Below are positions 13,753 to 21,098 of a stretch of 31,734 bases of DNA, piece by piece. Source of the DNA: a virus. Position numbers and translations under genes: made by a program. The DNA lies in IMG/VR virus record IMGVR_UViG_3300047172_000291, positions 1-31,734 of that record; one strand, given 5' to 3'. The first letter of the stretch is position 1. Every line of letters starts with the position of its first letter. The notes under the pieces are model-generated. The model did not search any database and was not told the origin of the DNA. It saw only the letters and a list, made by a program, of their open reading frames with translations.

Positions 13753-14264
13753 TGCCTGCGAGCGTTCCACCCATCCCGGCGATGGCCGCGCAGGATCTGA
13801 TGCAGATGATCTTCGAGCAGCTCAAGCCGTTCGTTGAGATTGCCGAGAAAGGGTATCTCTCGATTGCGCGCGATCCGCTGGACATCATCGAGCAGCTCGG
13901 CGAAGCGCCGGGGCGGTTCCGGGTGATCCTGAATTGGGCCGGCGAGAAGAAGGCGCCGAACACGCATCGCGACAGCGGTATCGTGGTGCATGACTTCCAG
14001 GTGGTCGTAAGCGCGAACCGCGGGCTGCACATCCTGAAGGGGGCAAACCTTTTTCTGCCGAGGGCCAGCCAGGGCACGAAACCGCTGATCCAGCAGGTGG
14101 GAGAAATGCGCGAGCTGATGCGCCAACTCCGGTTTCCCGATGGAATCACGAGCCAGATACTCGATTACCAGGGGACCGAGCCCGTGGCGGTGGACGGGAC
14201 GCAGATCGACGCCTTTACCCAGACATGGCAGCTCACCGCAACGCTGCCATCGGCACAAATTTAA
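13752..14264 (+). CDS. Mu gp37-position protein (head-tail joining)
   Basis: 170 residues from the ATG at 13752; the frame is open upstream but that part overlaps the DUF1320 gene. Mixed alpha/beta: residues about 20-40 helix, then strands (R-F-R-V-I-L-N-W-A-G, I-V-V-H-D-F-Q-V-V-V-S), a helix with Q-Q-V-G-E-M-R-E-L-M-R-Q-L, and final strands ending T-W-Q-L-T-A-T-L. Position and fold pattern suit a DUF1834/gp37-type tail-completion protein. The stop codon lies within a CCGCAGAGAACGCA-type repeat string. Confidence 0.65.
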   Translation: MPASVPPIPAMAAQDLMQMIFEQLKPFVEIAEKGYLSIARDPLDIIEQLGEAPGRFRVILNWAGEKKAPNTHRDSGIVVHDFQVVVSANRGLHILKGANLFLPRASQGTKPLIQQVGEMRELMRQLRFPDGITSQILDYQGTEPVAVDGTQIDAFTQTWQLTATLPSAQI

Positions 14265-14280
14265 CCGCAGAGAACGCACA
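14261..14280 (+). repeat. CCGCAGA-type short repeat string
   Basis: TTAACCGCAGAGAACGCACA overlaps the stop codon of the upstream gene and ends 5 bases before the next ATG. Related strings occur at 2536-2557 (inside the end of a gene) and, more weakly, at 26138-26152. They look like degenerate dispersed host repeats. Confidence 0.55.
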
Positions 14281-14285
14281 ATTTT

Positions 14286-14648
14286 ATGGCCACACCCACA
14301 CCGACAGCAGCCGCCACCCCGGCTCAACCCGCGCCTTTGAAGACCGGCGACATCATTGACCTGGCGGATTTCAACGCCAAGCCGCTGAACATCATCCGGC
14401 GGGCGAATACCTCGCTGAACCTCGGCGGGAGCGTGGACATCATCACGACCAGGGAGAAGGTGATCTTCGCCGTCGTGCGGTTTGCGAAGATCACGCCGGA
14501 GGTGACCAAGGAGGTAAGCGCGATCTTGCAGAAAGAGATTGCCATGGCTGGCGTGGCCATGCCTTCGGCGCCTGCCCCTGCCGAAACCCCGGCTCCGGCG
14601 CCAACTCCCGCCGCCCAGCCCGCACCCGCGCCAGCTCAACCCAAATAA
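14286..14648 (+). CDS. Hypothetical protein with Pro/Ala-rich tails
   Basis: 120 residues. A folded core (about 18-92) contains T-G-D-I-I-D-L-A-D-F-N-A-K-P-L and V-I-F-A-V-V-R-F-A-K-I-T-P-E-V-T; both ends are low-complexity Thr/Pro/Ala (N-terminus) or Pro/Ala (C-terminal 30 residues). It sits between the gp37-position gene and the tail tube candidate, so it is probably a structural or head-tail connector component. No Mu counterpart is recognised. Confidence 0.6.
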   Translation: MATPTPTAAATPAQPAPLKTGDIIDLADFNAKPLNIIRRANTSLNLGGSVDIITTREKVIFAVVRFAKITPEVTKEVSAILQKEIAMAGVAMPSAPAPAETPAPAPTPAAQPAPAPAQPK

Positions 14649-14651
14649 ACC

Positions 14652-15011
14652 ATGTCCAATTACTTACTCGTCGGGACCGCCGGAGCGAATGTCGATTACG
14701 GCACAGAGGGTGCCGGCTACCTCGCGATTGGCACCATCGTCAGTGCGGAGCGCAATGACACTGGCGACAAGCTGGAGATCAAGGACCGGTACGGGAACGT
14801 CGTTGCGGTCATCTATTTCAATAACAAGGGCGAGTGCTCGATTGACGTGATCTTCGACAGCACTGTGACCTTGCCGACGCGCGGCGCGGTCCTCTCGCTC
14901 TGCGGCCTGACGGATGTGCTGTGCGACTCGATCAAGCACAAGTGGGAGAACGATAAGGAGCGGATGATCACCATCGCCGCCACTTACTACGCCGGAGTGA
15001 CGCCCTCCTAG
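14652..15011 (+). CDS. Candidate tail tube protein
   Basis: 119 residues, beta-rich with little helix: strands such as L-E-I-K-D-R-Y-G-N-V-V-A-V-I-Y-F-N and C-S-I-D-V-I-F-D-S-T-V-T-L-P-T-R, ending M-I-T-I-A-A-T-Y-Y-A. Its length matches Mu's tube protein gpM (118 aa), and it lies immediately upstream of the tail-assembly chaperone and tape measure, where the tube gene is expected. No sheath gene precedes it. The call rests mainly on order and fold pattern. Confidence 0.6.
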   Translation: MSNYLLVGTAGANVDYGTEGAGYLAIGTIVSAERNDTGDKLEIKDRYGNVVAVIYFNNKGECSIDVIFDSTVTLPTRGAVLSLCGLTDVLCDSIKHKWENDKERMITIAATYYAGVTPS

Positions 15012-15053
15012 CCGGGGCTGATGATCGGCAACGCTCTTTAACCAACCGCACCC

Positions 15054-15557
15054 ATGAGTAAAAAAACCATCCCGCAGCAAATTGCGGAAAGCGGCGCGAT
15101 GCTGGCGGCGCGCGATTCGGCGATGCAGACGCCGGATGAGGTTCGCAAGGCGTTCCTCGGGCGGCGGCGCTCGGTGGGGCCGGTGTATGTCGAGCCGTTC
15201 TCGCTGGGCATCCTGTGGCTCTTTGAGGAGATCAAGCATCCGCTCAATGAAGGCCGTGAGCCGCTGCTCGATGCCAAGGGTGAGCCTGTGCTCGATGCCA
15301 GGGGTCAGCCGGTGCCGCAGCCGCTCTCGGCGCGGGATGTAGCGCGGGCGATCTTTATTTTCCACGACTCAGAGGGAGCGGCAGAGGCGCTGGCGGAAGG
15401 GGTGCAGACCTTCGATGCGGCAGCGGTGGCGCTGGTGAGGCAGATCGACGTGCAGTGGATCGTGAAGATCAACGAGGTCATCAACCAAACCTTTTCGGAG
15501 GGGCTGGCCACGCTACCAGGGGCCGGCGGCTCAAACCCTCCCGAGACCGGCTCCTAG
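15054..15557 (+). CDS. Tail assembly chaperone, short product (lambda gpG-like role)
   Basis: 167 residues. In long-tailed phages this gene makes a short chaperone and, by -1 frameshifting near its 3' end, a longer fusion; both coat the tape measure during tail assembly. Evidence: position right before the tape measure, an overlapping -1 ORF with no good start of its own, and a proper slippery heptamer. Residues about 25-60 (V-R-K-A-F-L-G-R-R-R-S-V-G-P-V-Y-V-E-P-F) and the helix A-R-A-I-F-I-F-H-D look like the typical chaperone core. A short ALDAKGEPVLDARGQP-type internal repeat lies at about 68-84. Confidence 0.8.
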   Translation: MSKKTIPQQIAESGAMLAARDSAMQTPDEVRKAFLGRRRSVGPVYVEPFSLGILWLFEEIKHPLNEGREPLLDAKGEPVLDARGQPVPQPLSARDVARAIFIFHDSEGAAEALAEGVQTFDAAAVALVRQIDVQWIVKINEVINQTFSEGLATLPGAGGSNPPETGS

Positions 15558-15563
15558 GGCCGG
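15533..15563 (+). promoter_or_regulatory. -1 programmed ribosomal frameshift signal
   Basis: Heptamer A-AAC-CCT (15533-15539) is in the correct X-XXY-YYZ phase of the chaperone frame. Seven bases later a hairpin starts: CCGGC (15547-15551) with GCCGG (15559-15563), loop TCCTAGG, with the zero-frame TAG (15555-15557) in the loop. Slipping -1 gives AAA-CCC and continues in the ORF ending at 15829. Confidence 0.75.
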
Positions 15564-15829
15564 AAAAGAACTCCGGCAATGGCTGGACGCTCACGCTCCT
15601 CGACACGCTCCTCAGCGAGTACACCTGGCCCGACTACGAGTACCGGCGCCGGGATGGAACCGTCGAGCTGCGCGACGGGGGTCACTATATCATTTGGCGT
15701 CTTGCGCTGGCCCGGGCCTTTGCCTTTTACAGTGCAATCGGCGCACGATACGGAGTCGAACCCAGAGGACCCACCTACGTCGAAGCCGCCATGTCCAGGG
15801 CGAAGCGGGAAGTCGAAGCGACTTTCTAA
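15539..15829 (+). CDS. Tail assembly chaperone frameshift extension (lambda T-like)
   Basis: After the -1 shift at 15533-15539 the ribosome would add about 96 residues, giving a fusion of about 258 residues starting at 15054. The extension begins S-R-D-R-L-L-G-P-E-K and contains W-T-L-T-L-L-D-T-L-L-S-E-Y-T-W-P-D-Y-E-Y and I-I-W-R-L-A-L-A-R-A, both protein-like. An in-frame ATG (15455) lies far upstream inside the chaperone gene and lacks a clear ribosome-binding site. The stop codon TAA sits at the centre of a short palindrome (15821-15835). Confidence 0.72.
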   Translation, partial: SRDRLLGPEKNSGNGWTLTLLDTLLSEYTWPDYEYRRRDGTVELRDGGHYIIWRLALARAFAFYSAIGARYGVEPRGPTYVEAAMSRAKREVEATF

Positions 15830-15840
15830 GAAAGTTGCAT

Positions 15841-15868
15841 CACGCAAAGCCGCGAAGGCGCAAAGGAG
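15841..15868 (+). repeat. GCAAAG-type repeat string supplying a ribosome-binding site
   Basis: The string CACGCAAAGCCGCGAAGG, then CGCAAAGGAG, is the kind of degenerate dispersed repeat seen between genes in several bacterial phyla. Its last unit yields AAGGAG about 8 bases before the ATG at 15875, so the repeat appears to donate the Shine-Dalgarno of the following small gene. Confidence 0.6.
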
Positions 15869-15874
15869 AAAGAA

Positions 15875-16000
15875 ATGATCGGCGGGTTTCTGTGCCTGGT
15901 CGTTGCGGGATCGCTGTTGGTGCTCCTGATGTGTCTGCCGGAGCCGGATGATCTGATTGATCGGCGCCAAGACGAAGATGATGACCTGCCTCCCTGCTGA
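15875..16000 (+). CDS. 41-residue single-pass membrane peptide
   Basis: Starts at ATG 15875 with AAGGAG upstream. Residues about 3-21 (GGFLCLVVAGSLLVLLMCL) form a clear transmembrane segment, followed by an acidic tail rich in D and E ending in Cys. It lies between the tail chaperone and tape measure genes, 3 bases before the tape measure ATG. No known counterpart at this position; it could be a small phage membrane effector or a chance ORF created next to the repeat. Confidence 0.5.
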   Translation: MIGGFLCLVVAGSLLVLLMCLPEPDDLIDRRQDEDDDLPPC

Positions 16001-16003
16001 ATC

Positions 16004-17536
16004 ATGCCAGGCATTGCTTACACTCTGGGGCTTGATCCGGCGGGCGGGATCGCGGGGCTGAAGGCGTTCCAGGGGGCGCTGGGCGGGCTTGGGAGCATGG
16101 TGAGCATGCTTGGTCCCATCGCGGGGATCGCGGGCGGCCTGGGGCTGGCTGGCGCTGCCGTGGCGGGGTTTAAGAAGTCCATCGATGAGGCGGCGCAGAT
16201 GGAAGGGTTTGTCACGGGGTTCAAGGTTTTCCTCGGCAGCGCGGATGCGGCAAAGCAGCGGATGCAATTGCTGGCGGATGCGGCCACGCAGATGCCCTTC
16301 GAGCTGCCGCAGGTGGTGGAGGCGTCGAAGAATCTCCAGATATTCTCCGGCAACGCGCTCTCGACCGGCAAGGGGCTGGCGATGGTGGGCGACATCGCGA
16401 GCGCGACGGGGCGGGACCTGGCGACGACCGGCGAGACCGTGGGGCGGCTGTATCAACTGCTCACGACCGGGGTCGGCGAGCCGCGGGTGCTGCGCGAGAT
16501 GGAGGAGATGGGCGCCATCAGCGGGGTGACGGCTGGCAAGCTGGAGAAGATGGTGGAGTCAGGCCAGCACGGGATGCCGATCTGGAACATCGCCGCGGCG
16601 GACCTCTCGCGCTTTGGCGGGATGATGGGCGAGCAGATGGGGACGTGGAACGGGATGATGACGAACTTCCGCGATAGCGTGGACGCAGTCTTCCGGGAGT
16701 TCGGCACGCCGATCCTTGACCAGATCAAGCCGATCCTGGCGGATGCGATCCATTACACGGACGACCTCAAATCGAAGGCGCACCAGTGGGGCGCGGAGGT
16801 GGCGTGGGGGATCGGACTCTTGCGGAACCTGGGCGGGGCCGGGAAGCTCTCGGAATTTGCCGGGCTGGAGCTGAAGGTGGGGTTTGCGGATGCAGTCGGT
16901 TTTCTGGGCAAGGAGCTGAAGCAAGTTTTCGGCAGCATCGGCAGCTCGAATATGTTCAGCGGGCTGAGCGTGATCTTTGACGGGCTCGCGATGGAATTGA
17001 CTGCGTCGATCTCGAAGGGGATTACCTCGGCGCTCAGCAGCATCAACATCCTCGGGCATCCCCTGCTGTCGCCGGAGATCGCGAATCTCCAGATGGGCGG
17101 GGATGACGTGCAGATCGATGCCGGGAGCAAGGATGTGAAGGCGGGGATCGATATGATGTCAAAGATGGGCGGCGTGGCCGGGAGCCTGGGCACGGTCCTG
17201 AAGGGACTGACGACCGACACCGATGGCGCGCGCAAGCAACTGGCCGCCCTGGAAAAGCAATTCGGCCCGGACCTGAAAGAGAAAATCGAGAAGGCTCTGG
17301 GGCCGGCCTCGAAGGTGCCGGCACCGGCGTTGCCGCCGCTCCGGCGCGCGACGGATCGCATCAAGCCGCTCACGGATCGGCTGTCGCAGATCGGGCTCTT
17401 CATCGGCGGCAATGGCGGGCCGAAGGCGGAGCAAGCGGCGCAGGCGACGGCGAAGAATACCGAGAAGGCCAACGGGCTGCTGGCGAGCATCGCGGACAAA
17501 CTCGTCCCACAGCGCCACGCGGGAGCGACCTTTTAG
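16004..17536 (+). CDS. Tail tape measure protein
   Basis: 510 residues, short for a tape measure. The N-terminus has hydrophobic, Gly/Ala-rich stretches (about 22-55). Residues about 60-185 match the conserved tape-measure module: F-L-G-S-A-D-A-A-K-Q-R, A-T-Q-M-P-F-E-L-P-Q-V-V-E-A-S-K, then M-V-G-D-I-A-S-A-T-G-R-D-L and Y-Q-L-L-T-T-G-V-G-E-P-R. The tape measure sets tail length; at about 0.15 nm per residue it implies a tail near 75 nm (inference). Internal hydrophobic segments could help DNA entry. Follows the chaperone pair as expected. Confidence 0.88.
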   Translation: MPGIAYTLGLDPAGGIAGLKAFQGALGGLGSMVSMLGPIAGIAGGLGLAGAAVAGFKKSIDEAAQMEGFVTGFKVFLGSADAAKQRMQLLADAATQMPFELPQVVEASKNLQIFSGNALSTGKGLAMVGDIASATGRDLATTGETVGRLYQLLTTGVGEPRVLREMEEMGAISGVTAGKLEKMVESGQHGMPIWNIAAADLSRFGGMMGEQMGTWNGMMTNFRDSVDAVFREFGTPILDQIKPILADAIHYTDDLKSKAHQWGAEVAWGIGLLRNLGGAGKLSEFAGLELKVGFADAVGFLGKELKQVFGSIGSSNMFSGLSVIFDGLAMELTASISKGITSALSSINILGHPLLSPEIANLQMGGDDVQIDAGSKDVKAGIDMMSKMGGVAGSLGTVLKGLTTDTDGARKQLAALEKQFGPDLKEKIEKALGPASKVPAPALPPLRRATDRIKPLTDRLSQIGLFIGGNGGPKAEQAAQATAKNTEKANGLLASIADKLVPQRHAGATF

Positions 17537-17559
17537 CCGGTTGATCGGCCCCTTTCATT

Positions 17560-18396
17560 ATGACTCCAACACTCTGGCAAGGCACAACTGATCTGACTCT
17601 AGGCAAGGTCGATCTCGTATTTGAGCCGACGCGCTGGGGACTGAAGGCGAGCTGGACCGGGCCGTACGAGGCGTGCCTGGCGCAGAAGCCGCAGATCGGC
17701 GCAACGATCTCCGGCCAGGCCGCGGTGTATATCGTCAGCAAGGTGGAAGTCGTGGAGCTGGACGCCGGCGCCGGTCGCATCGATGCCACGGCGGAGATTC
17801 TGGCGGACCCGTCGAACTTCAGCACGACCGCGCTGGGCTCGGCGATCTACGAGACGGAATGGGCCGAGCTGCAAAAAGCGATTGAGACGCATCCTCGATG
17901 CGGCGTGCTCTCTCACGCCCGCTCTTATTATCTCAATAACGCGGTGCAGATAGACTCATCCACCGGTGGCAAGCGGCGCACATGGGAGGATTGGGCTGAT
18001 CTGCTGGGAGTGGATACGGGGGGCGCGAAGCTGGATTACGACGCGAGCGGCACGGGGGCGGCGGATGGCAGCAATGGGGTCAACTCGAACGGCGATAACA
18101 TCTGGACGCTGGCGCAATACCAGAGCCTGCGAGCTGCGGGCACCGACAGTTACGTGATCTTCGTGCCGGTGATCCGGCGGACCACTTATCATCTTTATAC
18201 GCCGGAGGACCTCGGCACGCTGAGCGGCAGGCTGACTAATCCTCCGAACGCGGCGAACTTTACTGCTGTGGGCGGGTACGCATGGATGCAAGGCCCGGAC
18301 CGTTGCACGAAGACCAAGGGTGTGTTCTGCCGGACGACCGAGTGGCAGGGCTTCGAGCTGAACGGGCTCAGCGAGCTGATCTACAAGAACGCCTAA
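17560..18396 (+). CDS. Tail protein, distal-tail position
   Basis: 278 residues. The first 100 residues are beta-rich (L-T-L-G-K-V-D-L-V-F-E-P, Y-I-V-S-K-V-E-V-V-E-L). The middle contains a Gly/Asp/Asn-rich loop (about 145-185, G-T-G-A-A-D-G-S-N-G-V-N-S-N-G-D-N), then an aromatic-rich C-terminus. As the first gene after the tape measure it is a candidate distal tail or tail-tip component. No specific family recognised. Confidence 0.6.
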   Translation: MTPTLWQGTTDLTLGKVDLVFEPTRWGLKASWTGPYEACLAQKPQIGATISGQAAVYIVSKVEVVELDAGAGRIDATAEILADPSNFSTTALGSAIYETEWAELQKAIETHPRCGVLSHARSYYLNNAVQIDSSTGGKRRTWEDWADLLGVDTGGAKLDYDASGTGAADGSNGVNSNGDNIWTLAQYQSLRAAGTDSYVIFVPVIRRTTYHLYTPEDLGTLSGRLTNPPNAANFTAVGGYAWMQGPDRCTKTKGVFCRTTEWQGFELNGLSELIYKNA

Positions 18397-18400
18397 GCAA

Positions 18401-19057
18401 ATGGCACTGGTTCCTCCTCCTGATCCTGAAGAAGGCGAACAGGTATTGCCCTGGGCGCGGGCGATTGGGCGCTTCCTGCGGTCGATTGCTCCGCGTGAGA
18501 GTGCGGACATCTGGCCGAATATCCAGAGCACGGGGACCGCGTACGTGCTGCGCCGTAAGCGGAATGGGGACGGCGCGGCATCATCGCCGCAGCTCGGTTT
18601 TGGGTTTGTGGATAAATCGACGCGGAATAGCGATGGGAGCATTTCCCAGAGCCTTGCGGGGCTGACTTTCGGCAACGTCAATCCGAACGGCATCAACCTG
18701 GAACCAGGTGTGAATCCTTACCCGATCTCGTTTTTATCTGACGGACATCTGCTCGCGGTGAGCAGCAAGGCGGTGGCCGCGGGAACCTCGTACAACGCAG
18801 GGATCAATGTCACCATCAACCCGGACAGCGCGGGCGATGGCACCAACGTGCCGGAGATTACGGTCATCGATTGGAATGTGTATGCAGTTGGCTCCTGGCC
18901 GGCCAATACCGCGACGGAGGGATTCTGGCCGCTCTGGACGATTACCGTGAGCGCGCAGGGGGTGATCTCCTGCCTTAACCCGGCGGGCGGTGGAAATATC
19001 AGCTATGGCTATGCCATCGGCGCGGGCGTCAATGGCCATTACTTCGATCCCGCATGA
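18401..19057 (+). CDS. Tail-tip/structural protein, hypothetical
   Basis: 218 residues, ATG 4 bases after the previous stop; its TGA overlaps the next ATG. Begins with an acidic, proline-rich head, then a basic segment (V-L-R-R-K-R-N-G-D-G), then a Gly/Asn-rich beta region (about 70-215) with N-A-G-I-N-V-T-I-N-P-D-S and W-P-L-W-T-I-T-V-S, typical of phage tail beta-sandwich modules. Function inferred only from position. Confidence 0.6.
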   Translation: MALVPPPDPEEGEQVLPWARAIGRFLRSIAPRESADIWPNIQSTGTAYVLRRKRNGDGAASSPQLGFGFVDKSTRNSDGSISQSLAGLTFGNVNPNGINLEPGVNPYPISFLSDGHLLAVSSKAVAAGTSYNAGINVTINPDSAGDGTNVPEITVIDWNVYAVGSWPANTATEGFWPLWTITVSAQGVISCLNPAGGGNISYGYAIGAGVNGHYFDPA

Positions 19058-19875
19058 GCCTGCTAAGCCGCGACAATTTTCTGCCGCCCTGCACCCAGGC
19101 GCTGCCGCCGGCGCCGGCCAATGTCACGCTGCCGATTATCAGCCTGGATGAGTTCCGCCGGTCGCTGATGGGGAATTTCAATGGGCTGAAGGTGCAGTGC
19201 ATGGCCACGCCGGACATCACGGTGAACGAGAACGATGGCTCGATTGTGAACATCAACGGGACTGCGGAGGTTGATTTCACGATCCCGCGCGGACATATCG
19301 CGAGCAATTTCAGCCTGAGCAGCATCGCTGCCGGGGCGTACCCGGACTACCTTAAATCCTTCTCCTGGGATGATGCGACGGGCACCGGGTCCACGGACGC
19401 GGTGACGATTTCGCAATCGGTCTTTTCACATCCTCCGCTCCCAAACTCAACGGACTTGGTCATCCGGAACCTCCATTACGGTGGGATGCAGTTTTACCGG
19501 GATGGCATAGGGCAGGTGATGATGGCGTGGAGCGCTTCTATGTCCGGAGGAGCTGAGACTAGCGCATTGTTCGCCTCTGGGTTTGACCTGGTCTTTTACA
19601 CCAAGGTGAGCGGGGTGACGCCTGAAGTGTTCTATGGAGTTCCGGTTGCGGATGGCACCCAGGAGATTGATACCACGACCGGCAGCTACGAGACGCCCTT
19701 CCCTGAGACAGCGACCGGCGCGACGGTGCTGGGCATCCCGATCTACATGAAGGGCTGGTACACCACAGGGGAGCAGGTCTCCACGCGGGAGCTGAACTTT
19801 GACGGCTTTCCTGCGACCCTCATCGATACGCTGCATCAGGACTACTCGTTCGCGTTCGACATTAGCGAGCTGTGA
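19054..19875 (+). CDS. Tail-tip/structural protein, hypothetical
   Basis: 273 residues, coupled by ATGA overlap to the previous gene. Mostly beta-strand with conserved-looking aromatic turns (F-S-W-D-D-A-T-G-T-G-S-T-D, L-H-Y-G-G-M-Q-F-Y-R-D, I-P-I-Y-M-K-G-W-Y). Resembles a baseplate or receptor-binding-adjacent protein without a recognised family. Its stop codon lies at the edge of repeat copy B (19872 on), suggesting that the repeat replaced the original intergenic segment. Confidence 0.6.
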   Translation: MSLLSRDNFLPPCTQALPPAPANVTLPIISLDEFRRSLMGNFNGLKVQCMATPDITVNENDGSIVNINGTAEVDFTIPRGHIASNFSLSSIAAGAYPDYLKSFSWDDATGTGSTDAVTISQSVFSHPPLPNSTDLVIRNLHYGGMQFYRDGIGQVMMAWSASMSGGAETSALFASGFDLVFYTKVSGVTPEVFYGVPVADGTQEIDTTTGSYETPFPETATGATVLGIPIYMKGWYTTGEQVSTRELNFDGFPATLIDTLHQDYSFAFDISEL

Positions 19876-20065
19876 CCGGCTGCCAGGATCGACGCCAGGC
19901 ATCGGCGGAAGTCGGCGAATCGGTTTTCGGGCGGTGACTGTCACATGACAGCGGAATGGGGGTCCGGCGATTTGTAGAGGGGACCCATTTCACGGCTTTC
20001 GTCCACGATGCCCAGCCCACTTTGCCGGGTGCGCGGGATTGCCGCAGTCTGGCCTTCGCACCCGC
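19872..20065 (+). repeat. Dispersed intergenic element, copy B (~190 nt)
   Basis: Second copy of the element at 10229-10416, same orientation. The shared core GAGGGGACCCATT then CCACGATGCCCAGCCCACTT lies at about 19977-20023. The upstream part also aligns (GGCGGAAGTCGGCGAATCGG here versus GGCGAAAGGCGGCGGATTGG in copy A). Copy B has an extra short palindrome, CTGTCA-CA-TGACAG, near 19938-19951. It ends just before the ATG at 20066. Confidence 0.8.
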
Positions 20066-21094
20066 ATGCAACTCTTTGTCGATAACCAAGGCCAGCAATT
20101 CATCAAGGATATGTCCGGCCCTGTGCCGCTGGGAGTCGTGCCGCTGCCGCAGAACAATGACGATGTGCTGGACATCTATCTGCTGAATCGCCCGGCCTCG
20201 ACGGGGCTGCCGATGATCGCGGCGACGATCCCGGCGCCGTTTACCGGGATGATCATCGGGTTCAAGAGCAATCTGGCTCAGACGGAGTTTCTTTGCTCAT
20301 GCTCGGAGTTTACGGAGCTGATCGATGGCAACGGGAACCCGTATTACGAGGGAAACTTCGACATCGACACGGCGCCGATGCAGGCGGCGATTGCGGGCCT
20401 GACGGTGCTGAGAGGTTACATCGAGGTGGACCTGGTGGCGGCCGATGCCACGCGGCTGCGCAATCTGACGCCGGGCGCGGTGGCCACGGTGATCGGCGCG
20501 GTATACCAGGGGACGGAGGGCGTGCCGGAGAGCGGCGATCCGAATTACCCGCTGCCGGGCAATCTGCTGACGACCGGAGCGGACACGGGGAATATCAAGC
20601 GCGTCTCGACGGCGATCCCGGCGGGAGCGGATACGGTGGGCGTGGCGTTTGCGACACCGTTCGCGGCGGCGCCGGATACGATTCTGAACACGGTGGTGAA
20701 GGCGAACCCGGGCGATGTGAACGCGGTGGCCGTGACGGTGGATAGCGTGACGCAGTACGGGTTCAACTGCAATCTCTCGGGCCCGGCGCCGGCGGGCGCT
20801 ACGCTGATGAGCTGCGCTTTCCTGAGCGGGGGAGTGATTGAGGGGATTGATACGCCGACATGGAAGCGGCTTCAGGTCGCGATCCCGGCGGGAGCGGAGA
20901 GTGTGGCGGTGGGGTTTGCGACCGCGTTCCAGGCCGCGCCATCGAGCGTGCTCTGCAATGTAAAGAAGGCGAACCCGGGCGATGCGAACGCGGGCGTGGC
21001 GTCCATCGACTCGGTCACGGCCAATGGCTTTAACGCGAATCTCTCCGGAGCGGCGCCCGCCGGCTCCACGCTGATGGTGACTGCGCTCCTGTAA
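20066..21094 (+). CDS. Tail fibre/receptor-binding protein with two tandem C-terminal modules
   Basis: 342 residues from ATG 20066; an upstream ATG at 20039 would start inside the repeat. Residues about 1-175 form a beta-rich base (V-V-P-L-P-Q-N-N-D-D-V-L-D-I-Y-L). Residues 178-253 and 267-342 are near duplicates of each other, sharing A-I-P-A-G-A, F-A-x-x-F-x-A-A-P, K-A-N-P-G-D, D-S-V-T-x-x-G-F-N and N-L-S-G-x-A-P-A-G. The pattern is like small phage-tip beta-sandwich domains, possibly carbohydrate-binding. The duplication suggests avidity in host recognition. Located just upstream of the large fibre. Confidence 0.68.
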   Translation: MQLFVDNQGQQFIKDMSGPVPLGVVPLPQNNDDVLDIYLLNRPASTGLPMIAATIPAPFTGMIIGFKSNLAQTEFLCSCSEFTELIDGNGNPYYEGNFDIDTAPMQAAIAGLTVLRGYIEVDLVAADATRLRNLTPGAVATVIGAVYQGTEGVPESGDPNYPLPGNLLTTGADTGNIKRVSTAIPAGADTVGVAFATPFAAAPDTILNTVVKANPGDVNAVAVTVDSVTQYGFNCNLSGPAPAGATLMSCAFLSGGVIEGIDTPTWKRLQVAIPAGAESVAVGFATAFQAAPSSVLCNVKKANPGDANAGVASIDSVTANGFNANLSGAAPAGSTLMVTALL

Positions 21095-21098
21095 ATTT

